Origin: Flectonema sp. DT1601
Taxonomy: Eukaryota > Euglenozoa > Diplonemea > Diplonemida > Diplonemidae
DNA length: 64,000 nucleotides
Assembly (NCBI GenBank): GCA_964019425.1
Contig: OZ025785.1
Location: 953,501 to 1,017,500, forward strand
Direction: 5' to 3'
Both the position numbers and the translations under genes were made by a program. Of the stretch, positions 38,930 to 49,519 are shown piece by piece (position 1 is the stretch's first letter; each line of letters starts with the position of its first letter). The notes beneath the pieces are model-generated. The model was not told the origin of the DNA. It did not search any database and saw nothing but the letters and a program-made list of their open reading frames with translations.

Positions 38930-39753
38930 CATACCGTTCTTTGCATGCACTCAGTAAATTTTTCAGAGGCTGAGCACACTATCAGGACCTGACGAACAAC
39001 CCAACCTTTCCGTGAGTACTTGTCTTTGCTAATCTCGTCAAGTCGGATGAACATCATACAAACGTTATCTCAACATCCGTGTGCGGGTGTTATCTTCCTC
39101 ATCTCGGTTTAGCCCTGCACCATCTGCGGATTCTCGAAGGAAACTGGTAGCCTACGATGCTTCAGTAAAACGTTCAGGTTCCTAACCACAAACGTTTTTC
39201 TCTCTAGGCTTTTACTCTTTTACTACGGACTCTCGCTTAAAGAGATTAAGAAAATCTCCAAGTGCGTAGCTGACTATGTGCACATATGAAAAAAGTTGGA
39301 GGAATTGCTAGTTTGTTGGGTTATATTCGTAGCAGCTTCACGGTGACGGCGGCCTTACCGAGAATTATCCCTGGTTATTACGTGTTGAAAGTCACAGGTT
39401 ATAGTGTCAAAATAATACTCGCGTGGGTGGTTGCTCTCTTCGGAGAGCATAACTTCAGACCCGTCAATTCACGGCGCTTATCTTTACGCACATCTTTAGT
39501 TGAACGAGTTCAAGTCACTTCCCTGCATAGCAGATCCGTGTCCTCTGTATTAACGCTATACTAAGTGTGACTGTGACTGATACACGTAATGGTTGGGTTC
39601 TTTAAGTACTCAGGACTGGTTGCTTGCTAATGTGAATGCTGACGTTCGAATTCCCCGACTTTCAAGTAAATTTAGGTGAATGATTTCTCTTGTTTTCTGT
39701 CTGACGCTTGTGATGCACCTCTTGTATTCTAAGTCACAGGTGTATGAGTAATA
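38930..39753 (+). repeat. R1 repeat unit, copy 2
   Basis: Near-identical to 7231-8053 (see there). The right boundary GTATGAGTAATA is followed here by a T-run of a LINE-A-like tail instead of minisatellite. Confidence 0.8.
39286..39564 (+). CDS. Small ORF inside R1 copy 2, unknown product
   Basis: 92 residues starting MKKVGGIASLLGY. The first 64 residues equal those of the copy at 7585, then a one-base length difference gives a different and longer C-terminus. Function unknown. Confidence 0.3.
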   Translation: MKKVGGIASLLGYIRSSFTVTAALPRIIPGYYVLKVTGYSVKIILAWVVALFGEHNFRPVNSRRLSLRTSLVERVQVTSLHSRSVSSVLTLY

Positions 39754-39756
39754 GAG

Positions 39757-39890
39757 TGCTTTTTTTTTTTTTTTTTGTGTGCACAGCAGGTTCCTTCGAC
39801 CTGCTTTGCTGTTTGCGCTGTTAGGCGCGGTTGTTCTTTCTTTCTTCTGTAAACTTTCTTTTTGTGGGGATTGGGGAGTGCTGCGGAATT
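39757..39890 (-). mobile_element. LINE-A-like 3' end with variant hairpin
   Basis: On the minus strand it reads through AACAACCGCGCCTAACAGCGC, as in LINE-A, then a hairpin AGCAGGT-loop-ACCTGCT and a 17-A tail (39760-39776). The hairpin sequence differs from LINE-A but the stem is kept. Everything 5' is missing. Confidence 0.8.
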
Positions 39891-39972
39891 TAGCAAATTT
39901 TTTTTGAAGGAAAATTAAAAATGGACAGACAGGAGGGGATGCAACTAAGTGAATATTTTTTCTCCTTTCAGA

Positions 39973-39979
39973 GCCGCTT

Positions 39980-40028
<49 letters not shown>

Positions 40029-40045
40029 AATCCCAGGTGGTGGCA
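39973..40045 (+). tRNA. tRNA-Phe (GAA), second copy
   Basis: Identical in all 73 bases to 26691-26763, anticodon GAA. The 85 bp upstream match 13405-13486; downstream sequence differs after a few bases. Nothing is inserted between the CTTTCA flank and the gene here. Confidence 0.96.
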
Positions 40046-40050
40046 TTTTT
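40046..40050 (+). terminator. Pol III terminator of tRNA-Phe copy 2
   Basis: TTTTT directly after the discriminator base. Confidence 0.8.
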
Positions 40051-40302
40051 GATATTCTGTCAAAATGAAGAGATGATGCAGGTGTGTTAACAAACACTAA
40101 TTAATGTTCGAAACGAATTTTAAACTTTTGCTGCAAAGCTGCATACGATTTGCATCGTGAATGTTAATAAGATTAAACTAAACTGAGGGAAGTGAAAAAA
40201 AAAAAAAAACATCCTAAACGATGTGCAATTGGTGTCTGAGACTGGTAAGTGGAACACAGCTGCCCACTATTTAGTTTATCACTAAGTGTTTGTCATGGCA
40301 CC

Positions 40303-41822
40303 CTAGTAGTGGTAGATTCCAAATACAGTTGCTATAGCAAATAATCCCTGTTTTTTTGTTTCGGTGGAAGTCTGTTGATAGTAAAAAGAATTGGCTTTAT
40401 CTAACCCTTACACCTAAAAAAAAAAAATCGCTATTTCGCAGGAGAGGTATTGAGGGCACTTCCATCTATGTCAAATGGTAAATTTTCCATTTGCTAAAGC
40501 TGGCCGATTTGTCACTTGACAAAGTATCTGACCCCAAATGGGGGAATGCTTGCAAGTCGGAGCTGCAGGTTTTTGAGTTTTTCTTCAGAGGACAGTTTTC
40601 CAGAAAAACTCTGAAGGGAAGAAAATTTAAACTGGCCGCACCTCCTCATAAAATCTAACCTAAAGGATACTAAAGTTTGACTCTTTGCGCTTAACTTTAC
40701 TTTCAACAGGTATCACACCACAAAATTCCTTGTGATGTTCCTAACCGACTTCCCAAAAATCCAGCATGCCGATTGAGATGGTAAAGAAGAAGTTAGAGAT
40801 CCAGCCCAACACAGTAGCTGCAAATGAAGTTCCATGATCATGGATCGATGTTATTTATATTTTTCAAGCCTGTGTCAACCCCGAATCCTCCTACCTGCTG
40901 TGCCATGATGTGGGATGTTTGCGTATTTTCCGCTACCAATTTGCAGGTTTGCAGGCAAAAAACAGGGGGAAATCTGATTTTTCAATTAATATTGACCGTG
41001 ATTTGGCATTCTCTTTACTTGGGCTCCCTTTGACACGATGTTGTGTAGAAACATCCTTTCAAAATACAGGGAGCTATTAATGGAAAGTGTTGAATACACT
41101 GCCGACCTTATTATTAGTTCTGCTGAATGTGCAACAACGCACCAACGTACGCACCGTCAGGTGTGCGGGTGACTGGTGCTATTGACATTGTAGTTGTGTA
41201 CCAACCGGACACAGGTTTTCTGGGGTACCTTTTCTCTTTTTGAAAAAACAGTAAAAAATTGTACCCGTTATTTTAGTGGTGTAAGGGTTAAACTATGCAG
41301 AAAATAGTAATTCCAATTTGTTTGTGCACGACACCGTGAACCGACCCAAACTAATAAAGCTAAAGGAGGTTTACATGTGCAGCCAACATTCTAGTTCATT
41401 CTTTACAATACTTGTTAAATGCACTATGTAAAACATCTTGAAAATAAAGGTGACATACCTTATTCATATAAATATCTTGTGCATAGCTATCTGTGTCCTC
41501 GTCCCAAAAGCAGCGACACCCCTGTTGTTTATTGATTGGTCAAGCAGTTGATTAATAATTTCACATTTATAACACATACCATCTTAACACCATCACCTTT
41601 TTGCTCACAAATGAAAACATTTACTATTAGTTTGTAACGGTCATATTCTTCATGTTTCAGGCGGTCTCGTATAAGGTCTGCTACCTCTTTAGTTAAGCTG
41701 CTTACCGAATCAGCATTGTATTCTCCACCGTCTAACTTCTCAACTAGTACTTGTCTGATTGTCTCCCTAACCTGTGTGGGCCGAAACTTCCGACGGAAGT
41801 CCGGCCTGAGACTGATCGACAT
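40303..41822 (-). CDS. Tctex-type dynein light chain (three exons)
   Basis: Exons 41822-41580, 41521-41459 and 40347-40303 join to a 116-residue protein, the usual length of this family. Introns are GT-AG: 58 nt (GTATGT...AACAG) and 1111 nt (GTATGT...AAACAG). The spliced product reads YKLIVNVFICEQKGDGVKM, then GCRCFWDEDTDSYAQDIYMNK, then GLFAIATVFGIYHY, matching the CFWD...D.YA...NE.LFCVA.VFG.Y C-terminus of Tctex1/Tctex2 chains. The C-terminal wording is closest to the Tctex2/TCTEX1D2 subgroup of outer-arm or intraflagellar dynein. It binds dynein intermediate chains in the axoneme or transport train. Intron 2 carries an S2 repeat fragment. All three junctions keep frame, which supports the model strongly. 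Confidence 0.92.
41345..41420 (-). mobile_element. S2 repeat fragment inside dynein light chain intron 2
   Basis: AATAAAGCTAAAGGAGGTTTAC through ACAATACTTGTTAAATGCA matches 12112-12184 at about 90 percent. It lacks the S2 3' hairpin. Confidence 0.7.
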
Positions 41823-43630
41823 GGTTCCGCTAATTGTTGCGAATATTCCTGTTAAGAGTAAATTATTAATACCGGAAATCTAGAATACACAACCGCAGTG
41901 CTGACCCTAAATATTTGTCCTGCTTGTTGATGAAGTAGCTACCATTGTCGAAATATTTCTATCAATCTCTCTCACCAACTTAAAGTGAAGACGAGGCTAA
42001 TTAATGTTAGTAAATGCACGAAAAAGTGAATCACGCATTACATCATTGGGTCAATATCACAAGAGAGCGGCGTTGTTCAGTTTCTAACTTGTTCAAAAGT
42101 AACGAAGTCATGCGTATCGGAATGGCAACGTGACTTGATTCCCTAGAAAAAGCGCCGTACAAAAAATGAATAGAATGCGCACGCAAATCACACGGCGAGT
42201 TACAATTTTAGTATTAGACTCAAGCTAACGATAGCAAGTGTCAGAATGTAAAAGAATAATGCACTTTGCTGTTCCATTTAACACTGATACTGAGGCTTTA
42301 ATACTCCTCCCCTTCATCAGTTTTTAAATTTTATAGGATTTATCAATGGTACTATTTCCAAAGAGTTAGTATTTGTCTATTAACGAGATGGGACATCAAA
42401 CAAATGATGGGCAATTTTTTTTTTTTAAAAAAAATCTTTCCCCCTCAGTGAAGAAATAAGTGTCAAGAAAAGAAGTGATTAGGAATGCATTTTTGTCGGA
42501 CAACAGAAAGTAAGGAAACTTGTCCAACTTTGTGTAGGACAGTTCATTCCTAAAAACTGAACAGTAGAATTAGTTAATATGTGAATCAAAAATCACAGTA
42601 GCATCTCAGACGGCAAACAATAAACGAATCGACAGGCGTACAATTCACACTAACAAAGATTTCCAATTATTCAACAAAAGACGCTTTTCCTCAGTCGACT
42701 TGGAAAGTTGTTGTTAACAGAATTGGGAAAGCTCGCCTTGCCACGCCCACCCCTAGACTAAGTTAGAGTAAAAAGGAAAAAAACAACGAAAGGATTTTTC
42801 GTTTTCTGTTTTGCAAAAATCAGTTTTGATATTTTATCAAGTTTTTAATTGGTTGATTTGAATAAGACAAGATACAAATAGAAGAGTTCATTCATCGATG
42901 CAGAAATACAACTCTCTTCTTTGCTTGAAGCAAACAAGATTATGTTTTCGAAAGATAAATGTCGATCCGAAGATAGCCAAATTACAAGAAAAAACGGAAT
43001 AAAGGGTTCACATGTTCACATGGCCATGCAAAGGGCTTTTTTAAAAAAAAATAAGGTGGACAGAAATATCAGAACGATACAAGAATCTGGTTAATAAATT
43101 GACAACAAAAGATGTACCAGAAATTAATTTCCCTAAACAAAAGTACTAATGTGTGCAGAAAAGCTGCACATTAAAAGAACAAAAAGACTAAATGGTTCTC
43201 ACCTTGTTTTTGTTTGTACGCAAGGTGTTTAGCGTGTTTCTTTCGCTTGTAAAACATGTCTTAGAGACGAAAAACAAGTTAGTATTAATAATTATCAGTC
43301 AATCAAAAAAAAAAGGCAAAAAATCGTAGGACAACAAACAAGTTGGTTTCGGCTAAGATTAAAAACAATATTTCTTCGGACCATTAACCCCTTACCAGCC
43401 CTCTTCAGCGAAGAAAGCAAGGGGGACACTGCGGTGTCAGGCCTGTCCTACCCATCGAAATGGAAAACATAGTTAGTATTAAAGTTAGCAAAGAGTCAAT
43501 TAAAAAAATTGTGGGATAATAAACAAATAATGGTTTCGGGCTAAAATCAAGTTGTTAGAATATAAGTTTATTATAAAAAAAGTGTGCCAAATTAAAATAT
43601 TTTTTTTTTTTTTTTTTTAATAGTATAATT
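41823..43630. other. Intergenic, with a small diverged duplication
   Basis: About 1.8 kb without exons. A diverged direct duplication is visible: 43250-43380 and 43440-43550 share ACAAGTTAGTATTAA, GTCAATCAAAA and ATAATGGTTTCGG-type blocks. A 24-T run is at 43597-43618. Confidence 0.45.
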
Positions 43631-43876
43631 AAAATTAGACCCTTCGAGTAATTTTTAGTTTTGGTACTTGTCCACGGCTGAGCTGATTTAGTAAACCACA
43701 AAATCTCTTTTCTCAATTCGGGAGACAAGTATGTGATGCCAACCTCCCGATTTCGGACGGAAATGAACCCAACGATGCAGCGCATTAAAATGCCGCTTCG
43801 ATCGAAATTTTTACAATTTTTTTTTGAAAAAATTTTTCAGTGTCCAGAATTTGTTCGCAAAAAAAAGGAATGACTG
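43631..43876. mobile_element. Truncated MITE copy (right end)
   Basis: 246 bp identical in every base to 31371-31616, ending in the same GGAATGACTG terminus followed by ATAT. The left inverted repeat and 530 bp are absent. Confidence 0.88.
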
Positions 43877-43970
43877 ATATTCCCAAGTGAAAGAAAGGTT
43901 ACTACGATTCTCGTTCACAAAAAAAAAAAAAAAAAGAGGAAAAAAACCATTCAAAATAGCCTTCTATTTC

Positions 43971-44063
43971 GTTGAACGCAGACAGAATCCTTCGGGGAAA
44001 TAACATCATAAGAAATAACAGCTTTAATTCTGAATAGTTTCCTCTCCGACTACGTCGGTACAA
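43971..44063 (+). mobile_element. S2 short retroposon copy
   Basis: Plus-strand sequence from TTCGTTGAACGCAGACAG to CTCCGACTACGTCGGTAC and an A-rich tail matches 11997-12113 in reverse, with the 3' palindrome preserved. Confidence 0.65.
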
Positions 44064-44392
44064 CAAAAAAAGAAAAATGACATCTCACTCATTAGTTTCA
44101 CGTTTTCCTCCACCAAAAACACTTTTTCAGAAACTCGTAGACAGAGCAAAAAAATTCTGCTCTCCTTACTTACGTAGAAAAGCGCGTCTTGTAAGAAGTA
44201 GCTACGCAACTACATTTGTTGTAAGCAGAAACTGAATAAGCTGTACGACGTGTCCTTGTGAGGTGCAAGAGAAGGAAAACAGAGAAGACACGCTAAAAAT
44301 AAACGATAAGGAAGGTTTCGTAATAACCAAAGACAGAAATGAAATAATTTTATATTATGCTACCAGGACGTACTCGTAAGAGTCGTCTTTAT

Positions 44393-47026
44393 TTATTCAA
44401 CCAACACCTGATCAACAGAGATTCTACTCGGCAATGGTACAATTTTCGGAGTCAATGAATTCTCGACGTCAACTGGCTTTGCCTTTTGCCTTTTCGCTTT
44501 TAAAAAAACTGCTGTGACAATAGCAGCGAACGGTCTCTCAACCAAAATCCAAATAACAAGTGATGCCAAAAAGGACATTGCCAGAATACTGAGCCAGCTA
44601 TAAAATATCCAAAAGTCTGTGTAATTAATCGGATGATTAAGTAGAGCACCCTGACCATAAATTATAATTGGATGTACTAAATAAACTCCATAAGAAAGTT
44701 TACCAAGTGACGACCACACTGGGTGAGACATACCTCCCAAGACTGTTCCACCATTCCCTAAACAGAACTGAATGCAACATATGCTCAGGCCAAGTCCCCA
44801 TGCCAGTAAATAATAAATATTCATTGCCTTGTGACTGCGGTCGCTCCAATCGTCACCCTTTTCGTGAGCAGATTCCCTCTTGAATAAGAGAAATACTGCA
44901 GACAACATCAGTCCAGCACTAATTAAAAAGCTGCCGTAGATCTGAACTTGTTTTCTGCTAAGCCAACGCTTCTTTTTGTTCTTCCCAGCTGAAGTATCTC
45001 CCCTTGGGAGTTTCGTGTCTCCATTTTTATATAAAACTTCGTTCATTTCCACAGAAGGGTCCTGCTGGTTTTTTGGTTTCCAAAACAGTAAAAAATGCTT
45101 GAGACGGCCTTGAACTGAGCAACAATCGAGAAAAATCGCCGATGCAACCCCAAATAACCAAGGAGCTATCCGAAGGTACGGACGCACGTAGGTATCGTCA
45201 AGGCGAGTTAGCTTCTCGGTATAAGCAAGAATCAAGTTGATGATCAGAAAGGTAAAAATGGAAAAAGAAACGCACCCGCGGAGAATTGAACTGGAATCTC
45301 GAAGCTTAACATACGGAATGACAACGAATGGCAGTAAGAGTGAAAATTGAAAATCACAAGGCAGGTACCAAAGCCATCCAAAGCAAGTCTTATTTGGCCA
45401 ATCAAACAGATTACTAATCATGAGTACATTCCTCCACCAATACTTATCACAGTAATTAGGTTCAGAGATGAAAAGCTGCAATTTGTATAAATACCAGTTG
45501 GGGCCAAATCCAAGATCAGGTATCAGCTTTGCGCCAACCAACATCACAAATCCCATGGCTGGTATAATTCTTAAGTATCTTTGGAAGTAGGAGATGGCAA
45601 CGGCAGGCGCAATGGTTTTCGGACTTGAAAATACTTTTGGGTTCTTAACTACAACGTTGCTGAGGATAAGCGTACCTAGGAACCCAGACATCCAGAAAAA
45701 AGAATCCACGGCGTACTCCGAAGCGGGTATCGGAGCTGAGCGAAGACTGGTGATGTGATTGAGTTCATAAGTTGGATTTCCAAAACTTGGTGATGTTGAA
45801 AAAAAGAGATAAGTATGCCCGAGTGCAATCCAAGAGACTGAGATCGTTCTCACACAATCAAGAAAAGCTGTCTCACCACCTCTACTTGATAACAGTTGGC
45901 ACATACTTGTTCGGAGATCAAATGCTGTTGTGAATCGCTGAGTGTAACTCACAGATGTATTAACAAACACCATTCCAATTAGAATGATTACCACAGCAGC
46001 TGAGATTTTAAATCCGCTTGAAGTAAATCGTTCGTCTTCATCATCGAGTTCACACGTTGCGTCAATTGTTCCCAAATAAGTTCCAACAGTGAGTTCTCTG
46101 TAAAGATCCTTCACATCTTTTGATGAACATTCCTTGGGAACACAAAGTGATATTTGTGCTGCGAATAAATGACATGTCTGAGAACCAGCCTTGCTATCGA
46201 GGCCGAGTTCGTAGCAGCTTGAGGGATCTCCGTGGTATCCACCTCTGATGTAGCCTTTCAGTAGACGGCGTAGGTCAGGATTACTAGACCCTGAAGCATA
46301 TTGGTAATAATCATTAACAGCAAACTCGCGACATTTATGTGCATCTCCGGTCCTGTTTGGACACGTCCCACACATGTGGGGACACAACTCCTTTACAAGT
46401 ACTTTTTCTACTGATTGATTGAAATATGAAACATCGTAGTTACAGCCGTAGGTGCCTAAAGCAGTGCAGTTGCTCCCCGCTTTTTGAAGCTGCCCGTTTG
46501 GATCATCAGAACAGAATACAAAATCACGTTTACGATCACAAGTCTTACACGAAGAAGGACAATACACCCAAAGAGGTTCATTCCCCGCACTTGTATTATG
46601 AAGAGAAAGACAACCAGAACTATTAACCATTTCCTCACAAGGTTTATTATACAACTCCTTTATTAATTCGAATGGATCGTCCTGGCAATTTTCTCTTGGA
46701 GAGGATCGAACTGGACAGTTTTTACACGAGTTTTGACACAATATATTCGCGGGAGCGGTGTAGTTGTAGCCAGTGTCTATCTCATCTGTGCAGGATATGT
46801 CAGTACAGTTTAATACATCGTCGCACGTTAAGTCTGGTGGACAATTTGTACAGGCAACGGGACAGATTTCCTTTACAATCAGATCTGGTGGAGCGTAGTA
46901 CCCAACTGGCTGATTACACATTCCAGAATACAAACGGAATTGACAGGTGTCGTTTCCTGACAACCATTTCCCGTGATTATCAACACAGCTTGACGTCATT
47001 AGTATGAGTAAATAAACGATAGTCAT
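44393..47026 (-). CDS. NRF-6-like acyltransferase 3 membrane protein with Cys-rich ectodomain
   Basis: 877 residues, one exon. A signal peptide (MTIVYLLILMTSSC) leads into about 230 residues with repeated C...C..C.NC or C.TC clusters (VACTNCPPD, SCKNCPV, SCKTCDR, MCGTCPN), ShK-like modules. A first membrane helix at about 345 (AAVVIILIGMVFVN) is followed by the acyltransferase-3 domain: SWIALGHTYLFF with the conserved His, then FFWMSGFLGTLILS and about ten helices to residue 840. A cytosolic insert at about 665-710 is Lys-rich. Relatives (C. elegans NRF-6, bacterial OafA) move acyl groups to lipids or sugars; here the substrate is unknown. The Cys-rich head is replaced by an NRF domain in animals, so the fusion is a lineage feature. 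Length fits, no lesion. Confidence 0.88.
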   Translation of the reverse strand: MTIVYLLILMTSSCVDNHGKWLSGNDTCQFRLYSGMCNQPVGYYAPPDLIVKEICPVACTNCPPDLTCDDVLNCTDISCTDEIDTGYNYTAPANILCQNSCKNCPVRSSPRENCQDDPFELIKELYNKPCEEMVNSSGCLSLHNTSAGNEPLWVYCPSSCKTCDRKRDFVFCSDDPNGQLQKAGSNCTALGTYGCNYDVSYFNQSVEKVLVKELCPHMCGTCPNRTGDAHKCREFAVNDYYQYASGSSNPDLRRLLKGYIRGGYHGDPSSCYELGLDSKAGSQTCHLFAAQISLCVPKECSSKDVKDLYRELTVGTYLGTIDATCELDDEDERFTSSGFKISAAVVIILIGMVFVNTSVSYTQRFTTAFDLRTSMCQLLSSRGGETAFLDCVRTISVSWIALGHTYLFFSTSPSFGNPTYELNHITSLRSAPIPASEYAVDSFFWMSGFLGTLILSNVVVKNPKVFSSPKTIAPAVAISYFQRYLRIIPAMGFVMLVGAKLIPDLGFGPNWYLYKLQLFISEPNYCDKYWWRNVLMISNLFDWPNKTCFGWLWYLPCDFQFSLLLPFVVIPYVKLRDSSSILRGCVSFSIFTFLIINLILAYTEKLTRLDDTYVRPYLRIAPWLFGVASAIFLDCCSVQGRLKHFLLFWKPKNQQDPSVEMNEVLYKNGDTKLPRGDTSAGKNKKKRWLSRKQVQIYGSFLISAGLMLSAVFLLFKRESAHEKGDDWSDRSHKAMNIYYLLAWGLGLSICCIQFCLGNGGTVLGGMSHPVWSSLGKLSYGVYLVHPIIIYGQGALLNHPINYTDFWIFYSWLSILAMSFLASLVIWILVERPFAAIVTAVFLKAKRQKAKPVDVENSLTPKIVPLPSRISVDQVLVE

Positions 47027-47314
47027 GAGTGACTACCTCCCCTCGCTCCCCAAGTACTGAATTAGAATTAAATAATTAAACTATCTCACACAAATACTCT
47101 CTTGGACACAAAGCAAGCTTTCAATATTCATTCAAGACCTGTAGACAAGGGTGGGAGTTATTCATAAATAATAATAGGAACTGAAACTAATCTAACTTAA
47201 CTGAGATGGTGTAGAGTTTGTAAAAACAATAGAATGTACGTGCGATATAAATTATTATTTTTTTAATCTCCGAGCTGAACATAACACCAGCAGGTTGTTG
47301 AGACTGCCGTAGAA
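47027..47314. other. Short intergenic spacer
   Basis: About 290 bp, AT-rich, no feature beyond pyrimidine tracts suited to 3' processing of the upstream gene and trans-splicing of the next. Confidence 0.4.
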
Positions 47315-49281
47315 TCAACAACAACCCACAGTAGTGGTGTCAATATTGTTATTTTTGCTGCTGTTGGAAGCTGACTGACAATCATCCGAACCGTCGGCAG
47401 CGGAGACGTCTGCGGATTCAGTCTGCGGTAGTTGAGGTACTACTCTACCAACACCAACACGAGTTATCTCCGCCAACTTCTTCCAAATGTCTTCCTTCGT
47501 GGTGACGACTACACGTCTGCGATGAGTCTTCACTCGAAGGGCTTCAGGTGGACGTTTTGAATGAATTGTCGCCTTCTCGAACATCAACAACGAAGAGTCT
47601 TCTAAAAACTTATCATCTTCTTGAGTGATGTTGTTCACGTAGTTTAGTTTTACTTGACGACATGCACCGCCGACTATGTGAGACCCGGTCCTGGTTGGAT
47701 CATTTTTAATTATTTTACGAGACAGCCAGGGTGATGACCTCACAACCTGACTAACTTGATCACCACTCTGTGAGCTACCCCTAACAATGGTATCACATCT
47801 CGGTGAAGGAGGGATCGGAGTTGGAGTGCAACTGCGAATACGACCAAAAGGAGAAGGTGACTTCAATACAATTCCCTGACTAACAGATCTCCAGGTACAT
47901 AACGTGTGATTGACTTCAGTATCAGCTGCACTTACTGTTGACTGAACACCCAAACTATAATCACAATTCGGTGGTGTTGATACTTTCTTATATCTTTTTC
48001 CATGTGACGGAACAACCGGAGGCATTGGACTGTATCTCAGTACCTCATCTGCTGCAGACGATAAGGTACCCGAAAATCTTCTCTCCAATGGTTCACTGGG
48101 TTGATCTTTATTTACTATCTTTAGGGATATTTCCTTTAGACCTTTTATGTTTGTTTGTTCTTCACACAATGAGAATACATACAACAATACAATTAGTGTA
48201 AGAAAGTAATTCAAACCTTCGCTTGGTTTTGAAGTATTTGTTGGTTTTCTTTGAGTCAATAATTTGCTTTTTGGTCGAACTTTCTCACCCTCTCTGGGAA
48301 CACCTGTCGGACTACTAACGTAGCGTTTGCGAGTTGCATATGAAATCAGCCGAGCGCGACCTATTGTGGTGCTATTGCTGTTAACGGTGGTCAGCTGCTT
48401 GAAGATTGGACACTTGTCAGCTGGAGTACCTGTTGTTAATTATTACTTTATTACTTTATTAACAACAACTCGTCTTAAAAGGAGTTCACTACTATACCTG
48501 GAGGTGTTACCGGCTCTGGGAAGTCATCTGATATTCGCAACCCTTTATTTAAACAATGATTATAGCCATTGTAATAAACTCCATATGTACCTGGTGGTAC
48601 CGTTGGTGGAATACTACTTTGAGATGACAACATATAAACATCAGCTAATCGATGTGAGTACACAACGTGAAGTTGTTTAGCTTCTTGTCTTGGACAGTTA
48701 CCTGTTACAAGTCGACAGGACGCACTGAACGCTCTTAAGTTGTAAGGATTAAAGAACAGTTCTTTGTATTGCTGTGCTAATGGTGCCATGTCTAACAGAA
48801 GAGACACATGTGCTGAAACAGCTGCAGATTTTGGAGGTAGCAACTGAGGTGGTTGCCAGTTCTTTATCGCAGCGTGTAGGGCAACTCTGTGAACTTTTGC
48901 TATGGAACTTAACAATTTATAAGATTTTGGTCCCTTCGTTCCGCCGTGTGATATCTGTGACATTAATTTACATATTGTTTGACGTCGCTTGACTGCGTAC
49001 CTAGTCATCGCCTTCACAATCCGTTTTACAGCGTTGAGCATTCTCCTCATGGAGAATACAAATTTTCTCTTCGCTAAGTCTCTCAGGAATTGAATTATTA
49101 ATCCTCTTGATGATGAAGCAAACCCGGCATTCGGTAAGGGACGTTGCAACAAAATAGCACCAACGAAGTCAACAAGAAGATGATCTCTACAAAATGTGTA
49201 CCACTCCTGATGTCCGATCCATTGTTTGCTAACAGGAGTAAATCGAGTTCCTTTTCCCAAAACTTCCTGCATAGTACTCAT
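47315..49281 (-). CDS. Single-pass membrane protein of unknown family (two exons)
   Basis: Exon 1 is 49281-48498 and exon 2 is 48429-47315, with a 68-nt intron GTATAG...ACAACAG. The joined frame encodes 632 residues. The junction PVTPP|G|TPADKCPIFK is in phase, and exon 2 continues without a stop through what would otherwise look like a separate gene. The first 200 residues are helical, with basic segments (SMRRMLNAVKRIVKAM) and a Cys pair. A hydrophobic segment at about 330-350 (NYFLTLIVLLYVFSL) is the probable membrane anchor. The C-terminal 280 residues are Ser/Thr/Pro-rich and polar. I do not recognise the family. It lies between two secreted or membrane genes. Confidence 0.75.
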
Positions 49282-49519
49282 CTATCATTTCTTTCTGTTT
49301 TTTTGAGTCTTCATTCAAAGTAGCACATAATCGACTATTGCTGAGGGGGGTCAGAAATGATTACGTTGGTTTACTTTCAAAAAAAAGATGTATCATATTA
49401 GAGGTCATTGTTGAGTACTACTGAAGAGTGAATGAAACTTTAAACCGAGAAAAGAAAAAAAAACAACTTATTCTCTTTTTCTTACTATTAAATTAGAACG
49501 TAAAGTTTGGCAAGATGCT

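Noticed and set aside
48475-49281. Two separate genes at 47.3-48.3 and 48.5-49.3 kb
   Set aside because: A 68-nt GT-AG intron joins them in frame, so I merged them into one gene.
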